Source: Flavobacterium sp.
GTDB taxonomy: Bacteria; Bacteroidota; Bacteroidia; Flavobacteriales; Flavobacteriaceae
Reading direction: 5' to 3'
Assembly (NCBI GenBank): GCA_023251135.1
Contig: JAHEZJ010000034.1
Span: 1 to 64,000 of the forward strand
Length of the DNA: 64,000 bases
Shown: positions 1-8,224 of the stretch, in pieces
Position numbering within the stretch: the first letter of the stretch is position 1
Layout of the letters: every line of letters starts with the position of its first letter
Notes under the pieces: model-generated
What the model saw: the letters and a program-made list of their open reading frames with translations, nothing else
What the model was told of the DNA's origin: nothing
Database searches by the model: none
Translations under genes and position numbers: made by a program

Positions 1-2
1 CT

Positions 3-155
3 TTAATTATGGAGGAATGTTTTGAATATCTGGATGGTCCGGTAAAAAGAGTAGCCAGTTTAGATTCACCAATTCCATTTACAAAAGCACTGGAGGATCA
101 GTTTTTGTCTAAAAATCGTTTTGAAGATGTTTTATTAGAATTATTGAAATATTAA
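3..155 (+). CDS. 2-oxo acid dehydrogenase E1 component, C-terminal end (partial)
   Basis: The frame is open from the window edge and ends with TAA at 153-155. The 50 visible residues include EYLDGPVKRVASLD and PIPFTKALEDQFL, which match the very C-terminus of transketolase-type E1 beta domains of pyruvate or branched-chain 2-oxo acid dehydrogenases. In Flavobacteria this domain is often fused to the alpha part in one long protein, but the fusion cannot be seen here. The start lies outside the window. Confidence 0.75.
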   Translation, partial: LIMEECFEYLDGPVKRVASLDSPIPFTKALEDQFLSKNRFEDVLLELLKY

Positions 156-222
156 TTACAAATAGCAAATTGTTTTGCAAAAAGAACATTTTTTTTATCT
201 TTAAGCCATAAAAAAATAACTT

Positions 223-1965
223 ATGAAAAAACTGTTTGCTTCAATTTTTGCAATTACCTTACTTTTTTCCTGTAATAAAAATGGCAAGTCTAACGAAGAT
301 AAAGCGTTAGATGTAAAATTCGATACCTACAAGGATCGTTTTGTTACTGATTTGTGGAAGATTAACCCGGGCTGGGCTTCTGGCGTTGGTTACCATAAAC
401 TGGACAGCGTTTTGGTTGTTCCTGATGCTTCCGAGGAAAAAAGGCAACTTGATTTTGCTAATGCGCAATTGGATTCCTTAAAACAATTTAATCCTGAAGA
501 TTTGTCTGATAATAACAAGACCGATTTTCAAATGATTAAAAATCAACTGGAGGCTACTATTTTTAGTGTAAAAGAACTAAAGTCGTCTCAATGGAATCCT
601 TCTGATTATAATGTCTGCGGATCATTTGCAGAAATTTTGAATGGCAAATACGATACTCCGGAAATTCGTTTGCGTGCTTTTAATGCAAAAATGAATAATG
701 TTCCGGCTTATTATGAAGCGGCAAAAAAGAACATTAAAAATCCAACTGTAGAACATACAGAACTTGCTATAGCGCAAAATCTTGGTGGTTCTACTGTTTT
801 TGACGTTGATTTGGCTGCAGCTTTGGAGAAAAGTAAACTAAGTGCTGCCGAGAAAAAAGAAATGCTGGATAAAGGTATCGTTGCTAAAAAAGCAATTGCT
901 GATTATGTAGACTGGTTGAAAAAACTATCCAACAAAACACCTCGTTCTTTTAGACTTGGGTCTGAATTGTACGCTAAAAAATTCAATTTTGATATTCAAT
1001 CAGGTTACACAGCTGATGAAATCTTTAAAATTGCAGTAGATCACAAAAAAGATTTACACGAAAAAATGTTTGTGCTGGCCGACAAACTTTGGAAAAAATA
1101 CAAAGGAAACGAGCCGAAACCTGCGAACAAACTGGATTTAATCAAACAGGTAATTGATAAAATCTCTTTGCAGCACACTACACCGGAAAAATTCCAGTCG
1201 GAAATTGAAAAACAAATTCCGGAATTAACGGCTTATGTAAAAGCAAAAGATTTATTGTATATTGACCCTTCAAAACCGTTGGTGGTTCGTAAAGAACCTG
1301 CATATATGGCGGGAGTTGCAGGAGCTTCTATTTCGGCACCGGGCCCTTATGATAAAAATGCCAATACGTATTATAATGTAGGAAGCATGACAGGCTGGAC
1401 AGCTGAGAACGCAGAAAGCTACTTACGTGAATACAACGATTATATTTTGCAGATTTTAAACATTCACGAAGCTGTTCCGGGGCATTACACCCAATTAGTG
1501 TACAGCAATCAATCGCCAAGTATCATTAAATCTATTTTAGGAAATGGTGCTATGGTAGAAGGCTGGGCAGTTTATGCGGAGAAAATGATGTTGGAAAGCG
1601 GTTATAAAAATTCGGATGAGATGTGGTTGATGTATTACAAATGGAATTTAAGAGCGACTTGTAATACCATTTTAGATATTAGTGTTCATACTAAAAACAT
1701 GTCTAAAGAAGCGGCTTTGGATTTATTGATCAAAGAAGCATTCCAGCAACAGGCTGAGGCAGATGGAAAATGGAAACGTGTTACTTTATCGCAAGTACAG
1801 TTGTGTTCTTATTTTACGGGATATACTGAAATTTACAATTTAAGAGAAGAACTTAAAAAGAAAGAAGGAGACAAATTCAATTTGAAGAAGTTTCATGAGA
1901 AATTCTTAAGCTTCGGAAGTGCTCCGGTAAAATACATTAAGGAATTAATGTTATCTGAAGAATAA
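223..1965 (+). CDS. DUF885 family lipoprotein, probable zinc peptidase
   Basis: 580 aa. A lipoprotein signal runs to the lipobox cysteine (LLFSC, Cys17), so the protein is probably anchored in an envelope membrane. Residues 415-421 read HEAVPGH, the zinc-binding HExxxGH signature of the DUF885 family, followed by the expected MVEGWAVYAE segment with a downstream Glu. Length agrees with the family (about 550-600 aa). DUF885 proteins are predicted metallopeptidases with poorly known substrates. It stands alone, 67 bp after the E1 gene, and a hairpin terminator follows at 2071-2107. Confidence 0.88.
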   Translation: MKKLFASIFAITLLFSCNKNGKSNEDKALDVKFDTYKDRFVTDLWKINPGWASGVGYHKLDSVLVVPDASEEKRQLDFANAQLDSLKQFNPEDLSDNNKTDFQMIKNQLEATIFSVKELKSSQWNPSDYNVCGSFAEILNGKYDTPEIRLRAFNAKMNNVPAYYEAAKKNIKNPTVEHTELAIAQNLGGSTVFDVDLAAALEKSKLSAAEKKEMLDKGIVAKKAIADYVDWLKKLSNKTPRSFRLGSELYAKKFNFDIQSGYTADEIFKIAVDHKKDLHEKMFVLADKLWKKYKGNEPKPANKLDLIKQVIDKISLQHTTPEKFQSEIEKQIPELTAYVKAKDLLYIDPSKPLVVRKEPAYMAGVAGASISAPGPYDKNANTYYNVGSMTGWTAENAESYLREYNDYILQILNIHEAVPGHYTQLVYSNQSPSIIKSILGNGAMVEGWAVYAEKMMLESGYKNSDEMWLMYYKWNLRATCNTILDISVHTKNMSKEAALDLLIKEAFQQQAEADGKWKRVTLSQVQLCSYFTGYTEIYNLREELKKKEGDKFNLKKFHEKFLSFGSAPVKYIKELMLSEE

Positions 1966-2070
1966 AAACAGATGATTCGATACATTCAGAATCATCGTTT
2001 ATAAGGTTTTGTTTTATCTGTGTGTAAAACATTTTTTTTTGAGAACTGCGTCCTAACGGATGCAAACTAA

Positions 2071-2107
2071 AAAGACTAACAGGTTATTGCAACCGTTAGT
2101 CTTTTTT
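2071..2107 (+). terminator. Intrinsic terminator after the DUF885 gene
   Basis: The arms AAAGACTAAC (2071-2080) and GTTAGTCTTT (2095-2104) pair perfectly around a 14-nt loop and are followed by a T run on the plus strand. Confidence 0.7.
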
Positions 2108-2139
2108 ATATTTTGGAGTTTTTAAATGGTAATTTATTT

Positions 2140-2172
2140 AAACCCGACAGGTTTTTAAAACCTGTCGGGTTT
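2140..2172. repeat. Dispersed palindrome, AAACCCGACAGG family, copy 1
   Basis: A near-perfect inverted repeat: AAACCCGACAGGTTTT is followed by its complementary arm ending CCTGTCGGGTTT. It lies between convergent genes. An identical copy is at 2740-2772 and a near-identical one at 36969-37001. The A- and T-rich ends would let it act as a terminator in both directions. Confidence 0.85.
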
Positions 2173-2180
2173 GTTTTAAG

Positions 2181-2687
2181 TTATGACTCTTTTCCTATGA
2201 ATTTTGCAATTCTAAAACTGTTTGTCATTAATAAATAACCAATTACTGCCTTGCAAAAATAGAAGATAATCCAACCAGATTTTGGGTAATCTTTGAATAA
2301 GGTTTTATCTTGAAAGAACATGAAAAACTCCTTTAATAAGATTGGTAAATTCTGAATAAGCATATAACTGCCTATCACAATAATAGCTATTGAGATTATT
2401 TTATTCTGACTTGAATTCAGCTCTATTGTATTGTTTTCAAAACCTTTATCAAGTTTTAGTTTGTCAATTATCCAATTAGCTTTAAAAAGAAAAAATCGAG
2501 TGATTAAGTAAAAAATGAAAAGAACAAGCAAAACACTAAAAATGAGAATAAGTAAGTTTTTATTATCTTCATTTTCATATATAAAATAAATTGATGAAAT
2601 CCATTCGGGGATTATACTTACAGCTTGAAGAATTAAAATTAGTCCTAAAATCTTAATTAAGATGATCCAAAAGGTTTTTATTGACAT
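2181..2687 (-). CDS. Hypothetical integral membrane protein
   Basis: 168 aa with about four hydrophobic segments: near residues 8-28, 43-66, 97-118 and 140-158. No family recognised. It lies between two copies of the same dispersed palindrome (2140-2172 and 2740-2772), so it may form an independent one-gene unit. The hydrophobic pattern and its position between punctuation elements support a real gene, but the function is unknown. Confidence 0.6.
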   Translation of the reverse strand: MSIKTFWIILIKILGLILILQAVSIIPEWISSIYFIYENEDNKNLLILIFSVLLVLFIFYLITRFFLFKANWIIDKLKLDKGFENNTIELNSSQNKIISIAIIVIGSYMLIQNLPILLKEFFMFFQDKTLFKDYPKSGWIIFYFCKAVIGYLLMTNSFRIAKFIGKES

Positions 2688-2739
2688 TGAAAAATATATT
2701 TAATCATTAGGGGCAGCAGTTCTTGTTGATAAAATATTT

Positions 2740-2772
2740 AAACCCGACAGGTTTTTAAAACCTGTCGGGTTT
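2740..2772. repeat. Dispersed palindrome, AAACCCGACAGG family, copy 2
   Basis: Identical over 33 bp to the copy at 2140-2172. It sits between two minus-strand genes, where it could end transcription of the 2793-3200 gene before the membrane protein gene. Confidence 0.85.
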
Positions 2773-2792
2773 GTATTTTTTATTGGTAGTAA

Positions 2793-3200
2793 TTAATTCG
2801 AATTCGATTCCAATTCAAACAATTGCACCTGACTTTTCAGGCGGTCAATTAATAAATTCATCATGCGTTTGTTTAAACTCGACGAGTTTTGAATATAAGT
2901 ATCGTATTCTTCAATGGTAAAAAGAGCCATTACAATTCCCTTTAGAGAATTTCGAAATTTGATATCTTTTTGAATGGAGTTTTCGATGGTTTGGAGTTTT
3001 TTCTCGACCGTGTAGGAGTAAAAGTCGGCTTTGTTTTTATTAACATAGTTGATGAAAACTGCGATAAATAAATCATTTTGAAGTTTTAAAATAGGTCTAA
3101 TAGTCTGATTTTGAAACAACTCATCTGCTGAAGATTGAGCACTGATTGTTCCTAAAGTTTCGCCTCTGAATTCTTTTAAAAAAGTGTCTCTCGCTTCCAT
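2793..3200 (-). CDS. Conserved-looking hypothetical cytosolic protein
   Basis: 135 aa, no signal peptide or membrane segment, rich in charged and probably helical sequence (FRGETLGTISAQS near the N-terminus, MALFTIEEYDTYI near residue 90). No domain recognised with confidence. It is transcribed divergently from the thioesterase gene at 3260, with only 59 bp between the two starts, so the promoters must be packed back to back. Confidence 0.65.
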   Translation of the reverse strand: MEARDTFLKEFRGETLGTISAQSSADELFQNQTIRPILKLQNDLFIAVFINYVNKNKADFYSYTVEKKLQTIENSIQKDIKFRNSLKGIVMALFTIEEYDTYIQNSSSLNKRMMNLLIDRLKSQVQLFELESNSN

Positions 3201-3259
3201 GTTTTTTCTTTAAATTTAGAAAAAAATCCGATACAAAATTTTTTATTCAAACTAATATT

Positions 3260-3643
3260 ATGCGATTTCACACCAGAAAATGGGTAAAACCCGAAGATTT
3301 AAATCCAAACGGAACATTATTTGGCGGAAAGCTACTCGCCTGGATCGATGAAGAGTTGGCACTGTACACGATCATTCAATTGGAGAATACCAGAGTAGTG
3401 ACCAAATACATGTCGGAAATTGATTTTAAAAGTTCTGCCCGACAAGGTGATATCGTCGAGATTGGAATTGATGTTGTAAAATTCGGAAACACTTCACTGA
3501 TTTTAAAATGTGCGGTACGCAATATGATGACCCGTGAAATCATCATCACCATAGACAAAACTACAATGGTTAATCTCGATGAAGACGGAAAACCTAAAGC
3601 CCATGGAAAAACTCAAATTGAATTCGTAAAAGACCGTTTATAA
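3260..3643 (+). CDS. Acyl-CoA thioesterase, hotdog fold (YciA-like)
   Basis: 127 aa, the usual length for a single hotdog domain. LNPNGTLFGGKLLAWIDE (residues 14-31) matches the N/D-x-NxxGxxFGG signature and central helix of the YciA/BFIT thioesterase group; the Asp of WIDE would be the catalytic acid. DFKSSARQGDIVEIG is the expected following strand pair. Likely role: hydrolysis of acyl-CoA thioesters in the cytosol. The chain-length preference cannot be read from sequence. Confidence 0.85.
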   Translation: MRFHTRKWVKPEDLNPNGTLFGGKLLAWIDEELALYTIIQLENTRVVTKYMSEIDFKSSARQGDIVEIGIDVVKFGNTSLILKCAVRNMMTREIIITIDKTTMVNLDEDGKPKAHGKTQIEFVKDRL

Positions 3644-3677
3644 TTCTTTTATTTTATATCGGTTTAAAACTTCAAAA

Positions 3678-4100
3678 ATGACTAAAAAAAATACACTTGT
3701 TTCTTTATTGTTTGTTCTGCTGCTGTCCTGTAATTCAAAAGAAAATAAAGACAGTTATAATCATGCCGTTTATCGTGCAGTTCACAAAGGAGATACCGCT
3801 GTTCTTGACATTCATATCAACGACAAAAGGTTTTTCGGTCGTTATGAAGTGTTTTATCATAAAATCGGTAAAGATTCAGGCGATGTAAGGGGAGATATTA
3901 AAGGAGATACTTTAAGAGGTGACTTTCATTTTATCTCCAATGGAGGTAGCTGGAAAAGGGTTCCTTTGGCTTTACTAAAGAAAGAGAATAAACTATTTTT
4001 AGGAAAAGGAGTAATTGGTACTTATTTCAATCTTCCGCTTTTTTTACCCGAAGTACCCATTGAGTATGACAATTCACAATTTGTTTTTGAAAAAATTTAA
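3678..4100 (+). CDS. Hypothetical lipoprotein
   Basis: 140 aa. The N-terminus is a lipoprotein signal with lipobox LLLSC (Cys18). The rest is hydrophilic and probably beta-rich (DTAVLDIHINDKRFFGRYEV). No domain recognised. It follows the thioesterase gene by 34 bp on the same strand and may be co-transcribed. A CAGT-rich repeat tract follows it. Confidence 0.75.
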   Translation: MTKKNTLVSLLFVLLLSCNSKENKDSYNHAVYRAVHKGDTAVLDIHINDKRFFGRYEVFYHKIGKDSGDVRGDIKGDTLRGDFHFISNGGSWKRVPLALLKKENKLFLGKGVIGTYFNLPLFLPEVPIEYDNSQFVFEKI

Positions 4101-4106
4101 GAAATA

Positions 4107-4190
4107 GTATTCAGTCGCAGTTCTCAGTCACAGTTTAAAACTGTACACTGCGACTGAATACTGAGACTGAATACTGAGACCGAAACTGAA
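4107..4190. repeat. CAGT/ACTG-rich intergenic repeat tract, copy 1
   Basis: The tract consists of variants of TCAGTCGCAG and GACTGAATACTGAGAC facing each other, forming an imperfect palindrome between two convergent genes. Tracts of the same type occur at 52587-52625 and 58920-59028. Confidence 0.6.
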
Positions 4191-4192
4191 AA

Positions 4193-5449
4193 CTAATCAA
4201 ACCTCCCAATCTTCGAAGGTAGTTCAAATATTTCAAGATCAAAATATTCTACCGAAGCCATCACATGGTCAAAAATATCGGCCATAATATATTCGTAGTT
4301 GGCCCAGCGTTTATCGCTTGAGAAAGCATAAATTTCTAAAGGAACCCCATTTGCAGTCGACTGCAACTGACGGCACATCATGTGCATGTCCTTGTTTAGG
4401 CCCGGATGTGTTATTAAATACTGCATGATATACTTTCGGAACAATCCTAAATTGGTCATATTACGGCCATTGAGCGCCAAAGTTTTGTCAACGCCACGCA
4501 GATCGTTGTATTTATCGATTTCGGACTGTCTGGTTTCGATATAAGAAGCAATCAATTGTACTTTTTTCATCTGATTCAAATCTTCATCATTCAGAAAACG
4601 AATACTGCTGCTTTTAATCAAAACGTGTCTTTTGATGCGTCGTCCATCAGACTTCTGCATACCGCGCCAGTTTTGGAAAGAATCAGAACTCAGAGCATAA
4701 GTGGGTATTGTGGTAATCGTATTATCAAAATTTCGAACCTTAACAGTCGTCAGGTTAATCTCGATTACATCCCCGTCTGCACCAAATTTATCCATTGTAA
4801 TCCAGTCACCAATACGAACCATGTCGTTGATGGCCACCTGAACGCTCGATACAAATCCGAGGATTGTATCCCTGAAAATTAAGATAATAATAGCCGAAAG
4901 TGTTCCTAAAATAGTCAGCAATTCGCCTTGTTTGATTCCAAACAACTTGGAGATTATAATCGCAACCCCAAAAATCCAGAGCACGATCATAATAACCTGA
5001 ACGAAGCTGTCGATTGGTTTGTCGCTGTATTCCGGTTTTTGTTTTAAATAATCGCGTAAGGCATTAAAAATAGTCCTGGTAATCCACAATCCGAGCAAAA
5101 CGATATAAACCCCTACTATTTTTCCAAAAACCGACTCCCAGTACTCGTATTTGTCGAGAATAATTGGAACAGCTTTGTAAATAAAGAAAAACGGAATTAA
5201 GTATGCCGTGTATTTGGTCGTTTTATTGTGAATCAGATAATCGTCAAATTTTGTTTTGGTACGCTGCGCAAAAACGGCAGTCAGCGTAACCAAAACAAAT
5301 TTTGCCAGATAATAAATGGCATAGGCCAGTATCACCATGATGGCGATATTAAAGATCAGGCTGACATAAGACGCTATATTACGGCTCATGCCCCAATCTC
5401 TAAAAATAGGGTATAAAAAATTAAATATTTTATCCAAAAGTCTAGGCAT
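4193..5449 (-). CDS. Mechanosensitive ion channel, MscS family (YbdG-like)
   Basis: 418 aa. Several N-terminal transmembrane segments (about residues 27-55, 78-95, 108-125, 150-170) lead to the MscS pore and beta domain: LILIFRDTILGFVSSVQVAINDMVRIGDWI, then VRNFDNTITTIPTYALSSDSFQNWRGM. GRRIKRHVLI near residue 265 is characteristic of the YbdG branch, which has an extended cytosolic region. Likely role: inner-membrane channel that responds to hypo-osmotic stress. The start overlaps the end of the DUF3817 gene by 8 bp, so the two are probably one operon. Confidence 0.9.
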   Translation of the reverse strand: MPRLLDKIFNFLYPIFRDWGMSRNIASYVSLIFNIAIMVILAYAIYYLAKFVLVTLTAVFAQRTKTKFDDYLIHNKTTKYTAYLIPFFFIYKAVPIILDKYEYWESVFGKIVGVYIVLLGLWITRTIFNALRDYLKQKPEYSDKPIDSFVQVIMIVLWIFGVAIIISKLFGIKQGELLTILGTLSAIIILIFRDTILGFVSSVQVAINDMVRIGDWITMDKFGADGDVIEINLTTVKVRNFDNTITTIPTYALSSDSFQNWRGMQKSDGRRIKRHVLIKSSSIRFLNDEDLNQMKKVQLIASYIETRQSEIDKYNDLRGVDKTLALNGRNMTNLGLFRKYIMQYLITHPGLNKDMHMMCRQLQSTANGVPLEIYAFSSDKRWANYEYIMADIFDHVMASVEYFDLEIFELPSKIGRFD

Positions 5450-5729
5450 TATTCTCCAGGTATTTTTTCTCTACATAAAAAGTTCCAAACGGAATAAGTG
5501 ACGCGATCTGTATAATAGCAAAGGTTTTTAAATCCCAATTTTGAGGTTTTTTAAGTAAAAACGCCAGTAACACATAACCAATAAATAAAACACCATGAGT
5601 CATTCCCAATGGACGCAACAGGGTATGATAAAGTTCGGGATTATTGGTTTTGATGAAAAGCATATTGGTAAATAATACTAGGTAAGAGATTCCCTCTAAA
5701 ATTGCAGTAACTTTGAAAATCTTGAGCAT
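5442..5729 (-). CDS. DUF3817 domain membrane protein
   Basis: 95 aa. The order of motifs (TAILEGISYLVLF, then LGMTHGVLFIGYVLLAF and a third hydrophobic segment) is that of DUF3817 integral membrane proteins of about 90-100 aa. Three transmembrane helices are expected. Function is unknown. It is the first gene of a two-gene unit with the MscS channel. Confidence 0.85.
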   Translation of the reverse strand: MLKIFKVTAILEGISYLVLFTNMLFIKTNNPELYHTLLRPLGMTHGVLFIGYVLLAFLLKKPQNWDLKTFAIIQIASLIPFGTFYVEKKYLENNA

Positions 5730-5832
5730 ATTCTATTTTTTGAGTTTAATACCAGCAAAATTAAGTATTATCGTTGGTATTTGAAGTATGAATCAGGAAA
5801 GTAATTTACTTTTGTAATCTTAAACTTTGATA

Positions 5833-6363
5833 ATGAGTAAACGCGATTTAAAAAAATATCTTGCCGAATTAAACAAAGAGCAGCTCGAAGAGCAGATTGT
5901 CGAATTGTATGAAAAGTTTAGTCCTGTTAAAGTGTATTATGATTTTGCTTTCAATCCAAAAGAAGATAAACTGCTGCAGGAATGCAAGGTGAAGATTTCG
6001 CACGAATACTTTCCAATCAAAAAAGCAGGAGCTAAAAGACGTCCCAAAGCAAAACTGCGTCGCTCAGTGGCACAGAAATACATCAAACATTTTATTTTAT
6101 TGGGAGTTGATCCGTTTGTTGTGGCCGATATTATGCTTTACAACATAGAGATCGCGCAAACGTATTCGTCACAAAATCTGGTTAAGCAGGAATTGTTTTA
6201 CAAAAGCATCCTAAATTCATTTGAGCAGGCCGTAAATTTTTCTATTTCCAATGGAATTTTAGCTGATTTTAAAGAAAGAATTATAGCCATTCAACAAGAA
6301 ACTCTTCAACAAAAATGGAAAAACAAGTATGATTTTGAGGCAATTTTAGAGAAAATCGATTAA
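5833..6363 (+). CDS. DUF6155-like hypothetical protein
   Basis: The 176-aa protein starting MSKRDLKKYLAELNKEQLEEQI resembles the DUF6155 family of Bacteroidota: basic, helical, with FSPVKVYYDFAFNP and a downstream Lys/Arg-rich stretch (KKAGAKRRPKAKLRR). I chose the ATG at 5833 over a TTG two codons upstream. Stand-alone gene. The function is unknown; the basic segment would suit nucleic-acid binding, but that is speculation. Confidence 0.75.
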   Translation: MSKRDLKKYLAELNKEQLEEQIVELYEKFSPVKVYYDFAFNPKEDKLLQECKVKISHEYFPIKKAGAKRRPKAKLRRSVAQKYIKHFILLGVDPFVVADIMLYNIEIAQTYSSQNLVKQELFYKSILNSFEQAVNFSISNGILADFKERIIAIQQETLQQKWKNKYDFEAILEKID

Positions 6364-6446
6364 TAAAAGCAGTTCTCATAAAAAATCTTATTTAAAAAAA
6401 ACATTTATTTTAGGTTAAAATAAAGTGAAAAACTGTTTTTTCGGTG

Positions 6447-6454
6447 TATTTTTG
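6447..6454 (+). promoter_or_regulatory. Bacteroidota -7 box before the helicase gene
   Basis: TATTTTTG matches TAnnTTTG and lies 20 bp before the helicase start. No clear -33 TTTG box is visible, so support is moderate. Confidence 0.4.
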
Positions 6455-6474
6455 CAAAAATCCAAAAAATAACA

Positions 6475-8016
6475 ATGTCTCAAAACACTTTAGAAATAGA
6501 AAGAGAAGAGAAAAAAGAACTTTATGCATATCAGAAAGGCGACATCGATGCCATTTTTGAACGTTTAGACAATGCTCCTCAGAAACATCATTTATTATAT
6601 CAATTACCTACTGGTGGTGGAAAAACAGTGATTTTTTCCGAAATCGTTCGTCGTTATTTAGCTAATAATGATAAAAAAGTGGTTGTTCTAACACACCGTA
6701 TCGAACTTTGCAAGCAAACCTCTAAAATGCTGAAAGGGTTTGGTGTTTCTAACAAAATCATTAACAGTAAAGTAAAGGAATTACCGGATCAAAACGATTT
6801 TTCATGTTTCGTAGCGATGGTAGAGACCTTAAAAAACCGTATCAATGACGAAAAGTTACATTTAGACAATATTGGTTTGGTTATTATTGATGAGGCGCAT
6901 TACAACTCATTCCGAAAACTATTAAACTCATTCAAAAACGCTTTTATTCTTGGAGTAACAGCAACCCCTTTGAGTTCAAACATAAAATTACCAATGCACC
7001 AAAGTTACAATGAACTTATTGTGGGAGACACCATCAGTTCATTGATCGACAAAGGATTCCTGGCACGTGCCACTACTTATAGTTATGATGTTGGATTAAC
7101 CTCTCTTAAAGTAGGTATCAATGGAGATTATACCGTAAAATCATCAGATGATTTATATACGAATACCATTATGCAGGAAAAATTACTGCATGCATATACC
7201 GAGCGTTCGTTAGGTAAAAAGACTTTGATTTTCAATAATGGTATCCATACTTCGTTATACGTATATGAAACGTTTAGAGAAGCGGGTTATGATATCAGAC
7301 ACCTTGATAACACCAGTAGTTCTGAAGAACGTAAAGACATCTTACAATGGTTCAAAAAGACGCCTGATGCGATTTTAACTTCTGTGGGAATCTTGACAAC
7401 CGGTTTTGATGAGCCAACAGTTGAAACAATTATTCTGAACAGAGCAACAAAATCATTAACTTTATACTACCAGATGATTGGGCGTGGTTCTCGTAAATTA
7501 CCTGGAAAAGATGAATTTACAGTAATTGACTTAGGTAACAATGCCGCACGTTTTGGTTTGTGGAGTGAGCCGGTAAACTGGCAGCACATCTTTAAATCAC
7601 CTGAGTTTTATTTGGAGAATTTACGTGATGATACCGAGATTGAAATGTACTTCAAATACAGTATGCCACCGGAGTTGCGTGCTAAATTCAGCAAAACAGC
7701 CGATGTTACTTTTGATGTAGACGAAGAGCATAAATTAATCATCAAACAAAATTTACGTTCTAAAGTTGTATTGGATAAATCATTAGAGCAGCACGCTTCA
7801 ATGTGTGTTGACAATACAGAAACTTTACAAGAAGCAAAATCATTAGGCCGAGAACTGGATGATGATATCGATTGCCGTATCAAGCGTTATGCAAAATGTT
7901 TGAGCCAATGCAGTAAAAACTACCGCGAATGGCTGGTTGAAGACTATAAAAAGAACCTGACCTTATTAATAGGTAAGAAGTATCGTGAAAAAATTATGAA
8001 CGAGCCGGACGAATAG
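6475..8016 (+). CDS. DEAD/DEAH-box superfamily 2 helicase (SSL2/RadD-like)
   Basis: 513 aa. Q-region LYAYQKGDIDAIF, Walker A PTGGGKT (about residues 46-52), DEAH box IIDEAH, SAT-like motif GVTATPLSS, and in the second RecA domain GFDEPTVETIILNRATKS and motif VI QMIGRGSR. This set places it with the UvsW/RadD/SSL2-type helicases rather than RNA-helicase DEAD proteins. Probable ATP-dependent nucleic-acid remodelling; the substrate is unknown. The C-terminus (CVDNTETLQEAKSLG onward) is outside the helicase core. Confidence 0.88.
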   Translation: MSQNTLEIEREEKKELYAYQKGDIDAIFERLDNAPQKHHLLYQLPTGGGKTVIFSEIVRRYLANNDKKVVVLTHRIELCKQTSKMLKGFGVSNKIINSKVKELPDQNDFSCFVAMVETLKNRINDEKLHLDNIGLVIIDEAHYNSFRKLLNSFKNAFILGVTATPLSSNIKLPMHQSYNELIVGDTISSLIDKGFLARATTYSYDVGLTSLKVGINGDYTVKSSDDLYTNTIMQEKLLHAYTERSLGKKTLIFNNGIHTSLYVYETFREAGYDIRHLDNTSSSEERKDILQWFKKTPDAILTSVGILTTGFDEPTVETIILNRATKSLTLYYQMIGRGSRKLPGKDEFTVIDLGNNAARFGLWSEPVNWQHIFKSPEFYLENLRDDTEIEMYFKYSMPPELRAKFSKTADVTFDVDEEHKLIIKQNLRSKVVLDKSLEQHASMCVDNTETLQEAKSLGRELDDDIDCRIKRYAKCLSQCSKNYREWLVEDYKKNLTLLIGKKYREKIMNEPDE

Positions 8017-8065
8017 AGATATTTTGTTTCAGCTTGTCGTGCTGAGCGAAGTAAATGTTACAATA

Positions 8066-8140
8066 TGTCATTTCGACGAAGGAGAAATCGCACTGGTATT
8101 ACACAAAGTTTGTCGAATATTGGATGCGATTTCTCCTTTG
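8066..8140. repeat. Dispersed inverted repeat TCATTTCGAC...GGAGAAATC, degenerate copy
   Basis: Arms GGAGAAATCGC (8081-8091) and GCGATTTCTCC (8126-8136), with the GTCATTTCGAC outer end at 8067. It is related to the longer perfect copy at 11015-11120. The element happens to be open in the frame of the next helicase and creates a false N-terminal extension of that gene. Confidence 0.7.
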
Positions 8141-8224
8141 CAAATTACTAGAAACTCATTTTTAAGTTCTCAAAGCAACCTGAAACTTGAAACAAATAAA
8201 AACAAAATAAACAAAATAAAAAGT

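Noticed and set aside
2793..3200. Glyoxalase annotation for the 135-aa protein
   Set aside because: No VOC metal-binding or fold motif is visible, so it is left as hypothetical.
4556..4882. 108-aa plus-strand frame opposite the MscS gene
   Set aside because: It is antisense to the conserved channel domain and has no recognisable features.
8024..8224. N-terminal extension of the RhlE-like helicase
   Set aside because: The extra 67 codons are encoded by a dispersed repeat and spacer; helicase homology and a typical start (MSKQFSSLG) begin at 8225.
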